This document shows positions 17,738 to 25,287 of a DNA stretch of 26,824 bases, piece after piece. Position 1 is the stretch's first letter; each line of letters opens with the position of its first letter. The notes below the pieces were generated by a model. It was not told the origin of the DNA, searched no databases, and worked only from the letters and a program-made list of their open reading frames with translations. Source of the DNA: Chara braunii (lineage: Eukaryota > Streptophyta > Charophyceae > Charales > Characeae); assembly GCA_003427395.1 (NCBI GenBank), contig BFEA01000246.1:143282-170105 (forward strand), read 5' to 3'. Position numbers and translations under genes: made by a program.

Positions 17738-18338
17738 GCCTGCATGCCCGCCATCAGACGTTCCCCTGCTGCCCGTTTCATTGACGCCCTCCTCTTGCGA
17801 TGTTGTTTCCACGACCGGCGCGACAAACACACGTGGAGGAAGACGACGACAACGAGTACCAGCAGAGGCAATCTCCGCTGCACATCGGCCATCAAATTCA
17901 CCTCGGGAGCCACCCTTGCACGTGACTACTGCAGAAGTGTCTTCTGACATGCCGGGGGATAGGGCCGCTCGACCTTCATATGCCGACAACCAGCAGAGAA
18001 GACGACAAAGGTGCCTGCCTTCGATTCGAAAATCGACCGTTGGCGCCCACGCACTGCCCGAAGCGCCTCGGTATGTCGTCCTGCGCACGCCGTCGTCCTC
18101 CTCCGCTTCCCGCAGCCCAGCCAACGGTCCACCACTGGCGCCAGCCCCCCCCCGCTCGCCCCCCCCCCGCGCTCCACCCCCTCTGCCAACGGCTACCGTT
18201 CGTGGCCATTGCCCGCATCGAGCCGCAGAAACCTCCGATGTCCGACCACCGACTCGACGGACCGCTTCTAGACCACCAACGAGTGTCGACGGTGCCATGC
18301 GTGCGACGCAACGAGTCCGTGAAACGCGGGAATCCTAA
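17738..18338 (+). other. Pro/Arg/Ser-rich open frame in the GC-rich core, probably not a gene
   Basis: The plus frame from 17631 stays open to 18338, but after residue 35 it is low-complexity (PAPPRSPPPRAPPPLPTATV). A minus frame of 189 residues (18298-17729) is Gly/Arg-rich. GC-rich DNA gives long chance frames, and neither has a recognisable domain. It may be filler captured by the element. Confidence 0.5.
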
Positions 18339-18524
18339 ATTTTTCAGTAGGTCAGGGGCTACTTAAAAATTTAGGACGATTTTGCCTGGGGAATCCTAAA
18401 TCCTTTAGGACTCGTCCTAAAGCCGTTTTCACATTTTCGATCTCGAAATTGGATTTAGGATTGCGTGCAACAAAGACGCAATCCTGAAAACAGGCACTTT
18501 TAGGAGTGTCTAACGAGACCCTAT

Positions 18525-19259
18525 GTGTATATGTGTGTACATGTAGATGAAAATTTGGCTGATAAAAAAATAGAGGATAAGATTGTGAGTTTATTTTTCC
18601 AAAATTGATAAGCTGAATTTATAACTGTGTAAGCACTAGATTAGAGCAAGAATATAGGAAATTAGAAGATACAAAATTAAAATCAGCGAAATCAATTTGA
18701 AAAGGCAGCCGACGCGAAGAGCGCCACACATGTTTGCACAAAATTATCCTGCTTCATCGCCGCTGTCATTATGGCGGCGCTACCTGCTTCCGTGTCTTTA
18801 ACCGGTGAACCAGCTCAAACGAACGCTTGAAACTGCCAGCTCTTTTTGACGCTCCAGCTTGTAACAAACCTCCCTCCTCCCACTCCTCATGAGAAGATGC
18901 TCCTCACTTTCTGCCCGCGCTGCCCAACCAACCTCCACTAGATTCGCACAGGAGCACAGGAGCAGGGCCACTACCATGCCCAAGATCTCATGAAGACTAT
19001 CCTAATCACCCCGACAGCCTCCCCTTCCTCTAGCGTGTCAACCCGTGACACCACATAAACGAAGCACGGAGCAAGAGACCTCTTCAGCCTAGGTTATCAA
19101 GGCTGGAAGAACCCTCAGCTGAAGCATCACGTGAATGGCCACGCCAGACACAACCAATGGAACCTCGCGTCATCGCCTGCCACCGTAATCCCCATTGCCC
19201 ACATCAACTCCTCGATATTCCTCGCAGGGAGTCGTGCCGACAAGGCGCCACCAACTCAC
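18525..19259. other. no gene seen; probable intron or flank of the FAHD1-like gene
   Basis: The left 170 bases are AT-rich. On the minus strand this stretch lies directly downstream of the GTGAGT donor at 19259-19254, so it should be intron. I looked for the remaining FAHD1 core (the second half with its GTP-x-GVGP motif) on the minus strand here and further left and did not find it. Confidence 0.5.
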
Positions 19260-19679
19260 GAACTGGCCCATGTCGATAGCGGAGCGGCGCAGTGCTCCCA
19301 GTTGCACCGCGCTTCCTTGGATGAAATCGGTGATTGGAGTGAACATATCGTATCCCTTTGCAACGGTCCAAGGAAGGCCCTTCACCTTTGCCTCATTCTG
19401 AATTGACATCGCTGTCATGTCCAAGGCCACAGCATAACCAGCCACGTGGTCCATGGCCACTTCTGCAGGAATATCCCGGCCCTTCTTGCTGATGACGACG
19501 CCAAGTTCCACCCAATGGTCTAAGGAGTCCACTCCAGTAGGCACCTCAATGACACCGTCCTTCCGCACGTAAGAGGATGTTGGTTTCAGAGACAGTACAG
19601 GTTCCTTGGGCACCTCGTTTCCAAGCCCCTTTGCATGGGCTGCATAATTGCGGCCAACTGCGATAATCTTGGAGCCAAA
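19260..19679 (-). CDS. FAHD1: FAHD1-like fumarylacetoacetate hydrolase-domain protein, one internal exon
   Basis: A 420-nt exon (140 codons, phase 0 at both ends) reads FGSKIIAVGRNYAAHAKGLG, VPKEPVLSLKPTSSYV, WVELGVVISKKGRDIP, GYAVALDMTAMSIQNEAK and GLPWTVAKGYDMFTPITDFI. These are the hallmark segments of FAHD1/YisK-type acylpyruvases, which hydrolyse acylpyruvates and act on oxaloacetate; the eukaryotic enzyme is mostly mitochondrial. An acceptor CTTCTAG precedes FGSK (AG at 19681-19680), and a consensus donor GTGAGT follows at 19259-19254. In the family a metal-binding E-x-E is expected here; this exon has W-V-E (Trp codon 19512-19514), so the first ligand is missing. The Asp in ALDMTA is kept. 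First and last exons were not found. Confidence 0.85.
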
Positions 19680-20079
19680 CTAGAAGGTGCACTGGTGCGA
19701 AATGGCCGGCTTCTCTGACGTCGATAGTATGCGCGTCACGTGGCGCCACGTGGCTTTCAGAGCGAGTCGCTCGCCCTTTCACGCCGTGTCTGGCTTCCTC
19801 TTTTCCCACGCCTGGGAAAAAATGAACTGGTTCGCACAAAATCCAAACTTGATGCAGCCTCCTCCCAAGGCCCGCGAGCCTCCAACTGGTTTTCTTCATA
19901 GTGGCCTTCTGCTTTCTCTACCATCCCAGGCCCCGAGCGTCGTGCTGTTACCGACTCAACCGGCAAGAGCCTGACTTAGCTCGGGGTGAAATGGGTGTCG
20001 TAAGGCTTTAAACAGGGAGTTGGAAGCTCATGATAAAAACTGCAAACTGTCTGCAACTAGAACAACGGGCGAGATATTG
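19680..20079. other. no gene seen; upstream intron of the FAHD1-like gene
   Basis: The minus strand just left of the acceptor has a moderate pyrimidine tract (GCACCAGTGCACCTTCTAG). Frames in this stretch show no domain. A short first exon carrying the start codon should lie further right but is not identifiable. Confidence 0.45.
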
Positions 20080-20136
20080 TAGGAAAATGGAAAGAAAAAA
20101 AAGAAAAAAAAGAAAAAAAAAAACACAGGCGAGATG
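20080..20136. repeat. A-rich tract between imperfect direct repeats
   Basis: GGGCGAGATATTGTAGG before and CAGGCGAGATGTTGTACA after an A-rich tract interrupted by G (about 20093-20122). The paired 13-base GCGAGATRTTGTA may be a target duplication of a small retroposed A-tail insertion. Confidence 0.5.
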
Positions 20137-20823
20137 TTGTACATGCTACTGGAGTTGTCAGGCTCTTTCTCTAGTCTTTGGATTGGCGTTCCCTTCGTTA
20201 AGAATATCAGGCAATGGCTTGCATTACGGGCACAAAATGTTGGAGGCAACAGAGGGTCTCCCTATCTGACTGACTGATCTCGGCATGTGCTAGAATTTGG
20301 AGAACTGGCCACTGACCCCTACCGCTCCTCCGTGAGCATGACTATAGGACACTCTTAACCCATCTTAGGAATGGTTCTGCTGGTGCATATAACATCAGAG
20401 CGATACAGGCAATCCCTAATGCGGCGTTGGCCTCAGTAAGGCACAAAGAATACACTACACGAGCATTCACCACCGACAAGGGCACCTTCGGCGCCGGCGA
20501 ATATGCAATCACGGGATCGGCCTCCCTCGATAATGACAATGAGAAGGTCGGCAGAGCCGCAGTAGTAGGGGAACTGAAGGGCGGCAGTCACGAATCGATG
20601 GCAGAGGGCGCGGCCTCTCCACAACTGGATTTCTGGAAGTCTGTATTTTGTTTTGAGAAGCTTTGCATACCTCATTCGCCTATGATTCCCATCTCTTCCG
20701 TGCATTGTTATAGGAAATCCCATTTGACCTGGCCATCTGCTTTCGCAACGTCAAAGACGAGTATACCATCATTTACTACCTTAGCCTGCCAGGTCCCACC
20801 AGGGGCTTTACACAGCTTAGGCC
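20137..20823. other. no gene I can name
   Basis: Frames exist on both strands (plus 20427-20849; minus 20723-20433 and 20539-20342) and contradict one another. On the minus strand a piece GGTWQAKVVNDGILVFDVAK (about 20790-20715) is protein-like and could belong to the LINE to its right or to an exon, but it is too short to assign. Confidence 0.4.
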
Positions 20824-21275
20824 TTAGGATGACGTATCCAGAGGGATAAAACCAGACTCGTTATTGTGAAAGCAGTGATTCTTCAGTTTCGCTATTCTGT
20901 TTGCTAGAAGCTTGGCTAGGATTTTATTTGACACTGTTGCCAACATTATAGATCTATAATCTAATGATTTGTCCGCCGGGTCCCCCTTCTTGTATAGGAA
21001 GAGCTGAGGTACTACCTCCCCAATCCTCTGTTGCTCCAAGCTGTGTACGAACTTGCAATACTACTCCCCTAGAATTTTCTAATGTTTCATCCAAAACTCA
21101 ATGGGGAGTCCATCTTAGCCTGGACACTTCCAAGGCTCCCTGGAACACGGGCCCTTCCAGACCTCCTCTGGGCCTATTCGTTCCTCTAGCTTGGCCGTCA
21201 GTTCCGGAGAAATGGTCCCATCTAGTAGGCATTCGCAGAAGCTAACTCTTGCTTGCAGTACAGATCTCGCAAGTG
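20824..21275 (-). pseudogene. L1-like LINE reverse transcriptase fragment, dead
   Basis: One minus frame, crossed by three stops, reads LLDGTISPELTAKLEERIGP, then DGLPIEFWMKH, FLYKKGDPADKSLDYRSIML, SNKILAKLLANRIAKLKNHC and NNESGFIPLDTSS. The order (DGLP-EFW, a KKGDP box, the YRSI/YRPI box, KILAK-LANR, SGF-P) is the start of the RT of plant L1-type LINEs, between the endonuclease and the catalytic core. The endonuclease and the catalytic Asp box are absent. Homology ends at a T run (21282-21300) at its 5' side. No link to the two-hairpin elements is shown. Confidence 0.85.
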
Positions 21276-21928
21276 GTGGTGTTTTTTTTTTTTTTTTTTT
21301 CCTGCTCTGGAAGTGTTAGAAAAAAATATAAAAACAAAAGTAAAAAATAAAATGTAATGACCCGCCATAAACACAGACTGAGAACACTGCCGATTTCTGG
21401 GATTTGCCACTGGAATGAATGCCTTGCTGTGATTCCCGCATTCTGCTGTGTTTTCCAAGTCTGTGTGTGTGTGCGTGCCTGCCCGTTTGCATGCCTGTCT
21501 GAGTGCTCGTCGGTTGAGTGTGTGTGTGACCCGCAAGGGTACTCGTTGGTCGCAAGGCCCCGCAGGGCCGGTACTTACCTGTGGCCATGACTTTGAGGGT
21601 TGCAGGGGGGTAAACGCTGAGGTAGCGGGTGGTAGGCCCACGACACTTAGAGCAGCTGGGGAAAAACACTCGAGTAGCAGGTAGGCCGAGCAGAAGAAGA
21701 CAAAAAGTTGGCATTTTTAGAGGCCCAGTAGCGGTAGGTTAGAGGTAGGCCGGTACCAGTCCAAGTAGCCCGGGTCTAGGGCCTGTGCGGACAATATCAG
21801 AGCCTGCAATGATGTTTCCCTCCGAAAGAGAGGAGGTACCGGTTGCTGGGAGGCCACTCGGCCTAGGAAGTCACCGCCCAGGAGGCCGGTAGGCCGCTAT
21901 ATCTTCAGGAAGAGCGGAGAGCTCTTCC
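21276..21928. other. no gene I can name; T run and a minus-strand donor-like site
   Basis: Holds a 19-T run (21282-21300) and GC-rich sequence with recurring GTAGGCCG. On the minus strand CCACAG|GTAAGTACC occurs near 21587, preceded by an open frame (SKCRGPTTRYLSVYPPATLK), so a spliced exon is possible but unsupported otherwise. Confidence 0.4.
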
Positions 21929-22438
21929 TCATTTGCGGTGTGCAAGGATTGGCGACATGCTGCTGGAGCACAGCGCTGGACAGAAGCAGCGCTGCTTGGA
22001 GGTGAAGGGCAGCTGGGGCTCAGCCTGGCTATGGCGAGCACCCCAGCTTGAGGAGGAGGAAGAAGGGGGCATGGTAGGAGAGTGGCGGGGCACTTACCTG
22101 GCTATGGAAGACACCATCTTCATCACCTTGTTACACTGCAAAATGAATCTGAATAGAGGCTGGGGACCTAACAATTCAACCCGGATGAAAATGTTGGGGC
22201 CATTACCCAAACTAATGTCCGTACATTGTATTCGGTCGAAGAAGGTAAAGTTAATTAGTGGCTCTTGCATTCCGCTTCCCCCGAGTTTCTCATCAAGTTT
22301 GGCTGACCGCTGCCTCGAGTCCGTCAATTCTCTGTTTCCTTCTGGCGGAGAGTACTCGGAAGATCTTATATGCTGTGCCACTGTGTGTGACAGGGTGGCA
22401 ATCAAGCGCTGAGGAATGAGCTCCATGTCTTTCGCTGT
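21929..22438 (-). CDS. possible two-exon gene end, unrecognised protein
   Basis: A minus-strand exon 22438-22098 has an acceptor-like TGCATAG whose own TAG closes the frame exactly upstream. It reads TAKDMELIPQRLIATLSHTV, IRSSEYSPPEGNRELTDSRQ, GMQEPLINFTFFDRIQCTD and ISLGNGPNIFIRVELLG, ending at a strong donor (CCAG|GTAAGTG; GT at 22097-22096). A 51-nt intron would end at CTCCTCAAG (AG 22048-22047). The next exon (22046-21929) continues in frame as SWGARHSQAEPQLPFTSKQR to a TGA at 21931-21929. Codon flow and both splice sites agree, but I recognise no domain. Very short introns are unusual unless the host favours them. The acceptor lacks a clear pyrimidine tract because a (GA)n run precedes it. 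Confidence 0.35.
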
Positions 22439-22453
22439 CTATGCAGGCCTGGA

Positions 22454-22456
<3 letters not shown>

Positions 22457-22501
<45 letters not shown>
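22457..22501. repeat. (CT)n microsatellite
   Basis: About 22 CT units without interruption, directly upstream (minus-strand sense) of the possible exon at 22438. Confidence 0.95.
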
Positions 22502-22505
<4 letters not shown>

Positions 22506-23499
22506 CTTCATTTCAAGAGTATGCAGCAGAGATTGAGTTACTTTGAAAAAACCTGCGCCCTTTTCTAATCCCGGGTCCAGGTACATTGAGTTGTGATCAA
22601 GCCCATTGCGGTACGAGAACGTACCTATACCTGCTTCGTGAAGCGCGCCCCCTTAGGGAGTTCAAGAGCAAGCAGTAATCCAGTCCGGAGAAGGTAGCCT
22701 GCCTATGTAGGTATATTCGTTGGCATGTGGGTATAGCAGTCTGCTTACGCGGTTCTATTATATATTTTTCCTCATAATGAGGGGCTTGGACTGCCATAGC
22801 CTGTGTTGCAACTTGCGGTTGCAACTTGAAGTACATTGCCTCAGTCCCTCTGGGGAGCTGCCCATGTGGTCCCCCCTACCCAATTGGGCGGATTATCAGA
22901 GTAAGGGGGGAACTCTGTGAAGCTGCCCGATGGTCACCCCTCGATTGGGTCTACTGTGTTTGTATGACCGTCTCCCCTACTACAGTCTCCTCGCAAACAC
23001 AACACACCATGATTACCATTGCATCAAGCGAGGAAGATAGTTTGTATGTATTCATTATCCGCGTGCGTCATGCTCGGGGGAAGACGGTAGCATGAGATGC
23101 CTTTGCGTGTCGCATTTGGCTGCTACGACCTGCAGGTAAGTCCGCTGGCGCCCCGCATAATTTGGGGCGTAGACTTATAGTACTTGGAAGAGGCCTTGGA
23201 ATGCACAGCTTCTTTCTTATAGGAGACGTTGACTCCTCTATCCATCTACCACTATTCTCGTCTTCACACTGAATCCTATGTTTTGCACATTGTCAACAGC
23301 TTGGACGCTCCGGACCTGGTACGGCACAGGAATGGACCTGTGCCAGCTGGAACCTTTGCTCAGGGACACGGCACAATGGCGCAGTGTTTTACCCATTTGA
23401 GTGTTGATATAATTCCCTCTTTCACGGCGGCAAATGTTCGGCCGAGTTTGATAGGTGTGTTTCCCGAGGACGAACAATGTCTTGAGGGTTCCTTAGGAA
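22502..23499. other. no gene I can name; one diverged tandem duplication
   Basis: Frames at 22826-23095 and 23229-23546 (plus) show no domain. Around 22857-22955 a block AGCTGCCC-TGGTC-CCC-ATTGGG occurs twice about 67 bases apart with many differences. The plus-strand CTGCAG|GTAAGT near 23130 looks like a donor but has no convincing exon before it. Confidence 0.4.
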
Positions 23500-23546
23500 C
23501 CATTGGGACAAGTGTACAAATTACCTTTTTTTTTGCAACTCGTTAA

Positions 23547-23677
23547 AAAGTTGAATAGAACCTCAGTTGGGAAAAGTGTGCAAATTACCTTTTTTGCGAC
23601 GCATTAAATGCGTCGCAAAAAAAAAATTTAAAAAGGTAATTGGTAAACTTTTCCCAACTGAGTTTCTATTCAACTTT
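23547..23677. repeat. nested long hairpin with ends related to the outer repeat
   Basis: The left arm AAAGTTGAATAGAACCTCAG continues TTGGGAAAAGTGTGCAAATT and ends in GCGACGCATT; the right arm is its complement with small gaps, joined by one A (GCGACGCATTAAATGCGTCG, 23596-23615, plus C). Its GGGAAAAGTGTGCAAATTACC part matches GGGACAAGTGTACAAATTACC of the outer ends, so both come from one TIR family. Confidence 0.8.
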
Positions 23678-23788
23678 ATGATATAATAAATAACATACAA
23701 TGACAATAGAACGATTATAAGAAGCTCTATGATATAATAAATAACATACAATGACAATGGAACGATTATAAGAAGTTCTATGATATAT
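23677..23788. repeat. 51-bp tandem repeat, two full units and a partial third
   Basis: TATGATATAATAAATAACAT starts at 23677 and 23728 and the start of a third unit lies at 23779. The units differ at two or so positions. Very AT-rich. Confidence 0.92.
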
Positions 23789-23940
23789 TTTTTTTTATTT
23801 TTTTTTTTAAACAACACCCCAGTGCTAGTGGTGCTGATAAGGGCAGACACCACTAGCACCTGGGGAGAGGCTCCATCGATTGGTGGGGAGCATCACCTGC
23901 TGGAAAACGGGTCCAGCGTCCCTTATACAAAATGAGTTTG
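23787..23940 (-). mobile_element. two-hairpin retroposon family, copy D
   Basis: On the minus strand: AACTCATTTTGTATAAGGGA, CGCTGGACCCGTTTTCCAGC (first hairpin, stem GCTGGA/TCCAGC), GATGCTCCCCACCAATCGAT (second stem GCTCC/GGAGC), then a long third hairpin GTGCTAGTGGTG/CACCACTAGCAC around the loop core CTGCCCTTATCA, and an A-rich end (plus-strand T-rich 23787-23808). Copy A has the same loop core with a quite different but also paired stem. Core 23869-23922. Confidence 0.78.
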
Positions 23941-24097
23941 AGCCATCTCAGAAAACAATCAGAACAGATACGGGAGGTTCCTGTCGGCATTAATTCTAAC
24001 GAGTTGCAAAAGAAAAGGTAATTTGTACACTTGTCCCAATGGCCAGTACATTCACGCTGCGTAATAACCTCACTATTGATTCTGGCCCTCTACCTTC

Positions 24098-24192
24098 TTC
24101 CCCCGAATACAACGTACGGTCAACACAGCTGTATTTGGGGTATCTTTCAGTCTAAATACAGCTATAACGACCGTACGTTGTATTCGGGGGAA
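24098..24192. repeat. 95-bp palindromic hairpin
   Basis: Perfect 24-base arms (24098-24121, starting TTCCCCCGAATACAACGTAC, and 24169-24192). After five poorly paired bases a further ten pairs (AGCTGTATTT/AAATACAGCT) surround a loop of about 17. Total arm about 39 bases. No target duplication or coding is seen. Confidence 0.88.
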
Positions 24193-24663
24193 AATTACAC
24201 CACCAGTACCTCCTAGAGTCGTGTCCGTTAACGCGCCACGATTTTAGGAAACGTACGGGCTACTACAGGAGCGCCCAAATTCATCCGACTAGAAACGTTT
24301 CTACTCTATTTTTTTCTGCGGCTGATAGCTGGGCCAAGCAGTGGTGGTTTAAAAGTCTCTGTGTCCGGCCCATGCCACTGCAAGCTTGATGATTGCAGGT
24401 GGATATGCGCACCTGACTGACACACTACAAATGGTTAACAGGTGTTGTCATTTTTTCGCCGAATTTTTCACCGAAACTGACATATTTCCCTGAATTTTGG
24501 GTTTTTCCCTTTTTGTGTGTGTGTGTGTGTGATATGTATGCGCTTTAGGGTATATCTGTATTCAGTTTCAACGTATTTCGACCAGTAATGAAAAAGTTGC
24601 CAAAATTACCGAAATCGGGAAAAATCTTGGCAAACTCCAAAAGGCTACTCCGAAAAAAAGGGT
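24193..24663. other. no gene seen; (GT)n at 24514-24531
   Basis: AT-leaning sequence with a short TG run of about nine units. Nothing else recognised. Confidence 0.6.
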
Positions 24664-25287
24664 TTAGTCTTTAGACCAGTCATGGTCCCCGGATGGACCG
24701 GGGGACCCTCAACCCACCGGGAGCCTGCCGGTCGGACCAGGCGGTTCACAAGCCTGGCAGGCCCCCAGTTCAATCGGGCGCACTCCATTTGGGGTTTTGG
24801 GGTACTGGGGATTTTCGGCCGTCCCCGTCCCCACCCAGCCTCTGGGAGGCCGCCGCCACCACTTTGGAAGAAAACCGGGGCCTACCGGACCCTGTTTTCT
24901 TAAGAAAACTAACGGCCAATCTCTGCCGCCGATTGGTGCAGATCAACGGTGGAGATCAGCCGCGCGTTTTCTGAAGAGAACGAGGTACGGTAGACCCCCG
25001 TTTTCGAATTTGAAAACGCAGTCGATTTCGACCAAAATCGGCCGCGTTTTCAAATCTCCTACTGGCCTGCTTTCGGCTGCTGCCTTCGCCACTCCTGCCC
25101 CCGTCCTGTGCAGCAGCACGCCATGTTGACATCGCGCCATTCAGCATGCACGTCGACGTCATGTGCTGCGACAATATAGCCAGCGCCCCGTCTCCAGCCC
25201 GCCAGCGACATAGCCCTGCAGCTGCTTCTCCCCGCCAGCCTGTTTCATTGCAACCGCCCCCCCATAGCCGCGAAGGTAGGTCAAGCA
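24664..25287. other. GC-rich unrecognised block with short inverted repeats
   Basis: Rich in GGACCGGGG-like words. Inverted repeats include the palindrome GTTTTCTTAAGAAAAC (24894-24909) and ATTTGAAAACGC (25008-25019) against GCGTTTTCAAAT (25044-25055). Overlapping frames in all phases have no domain, and I call no gene here. Confidence 0.5.

Larger units (their letters stand above)
16599..18521 (+). mobile_element. PIF/Harbinger-like DNA transposon, defective, about 1.92 kb
   Basis: The ends are inverted repeats of 25 bases with one terminal mismatch: left from 16599 (AGGTCTCGTTAGACACTCCT, and on), right ending at 18521 with the complement. The 3-bp direct repeat TAT flanks both sides (16596-16598 and 18522-18524), as expected for PIF/Harbinger. 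The next 100-180 bases on each side hold many TCCTAAA/TTTAGGA copies in both orientations (at least six per side). The interior is strikingly GC-rich against AT-rich surroundings and holds a minisatellite, a transposase N-terminal remnant and a Pro-rich frame; the catalytic DDE nuclease domain is missing. Confidence 0.75.
23500..24042. mobile_element. composite inverted-terminal-repeat element, 543 bp
   Basis: The ends are 46-base inverted repeats with one mismatch (left 23500-23545, CCATTGGGACAAGTGTACAA and on; right 23997-24042). Inside lie a nearly closed hairpin whose arms resemble the outer ends, a 51-bp tandem repeat, and copy D of the two-hairpin retroposon. No coding frame or clear target duplication is visible. 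It is a MITE-like element built up by repeat addition or nested insertion. Confidence 0.75.

Noticed and set aside
17631-18338. 235-residue plus frame as a full gene
   Set aside because: Only the first 35 or so residues look like a transposase remnant; the rest is Pro/Arg low-complexity sequence in GC-rich DNA.
22826-23095. 90-residue plus frame and a donor-like CTGCAG|GTAAGT near 23130
   Set aside because: No homology or partner exon; the frame crosses a diverged tandem duplication and stops before the donor.
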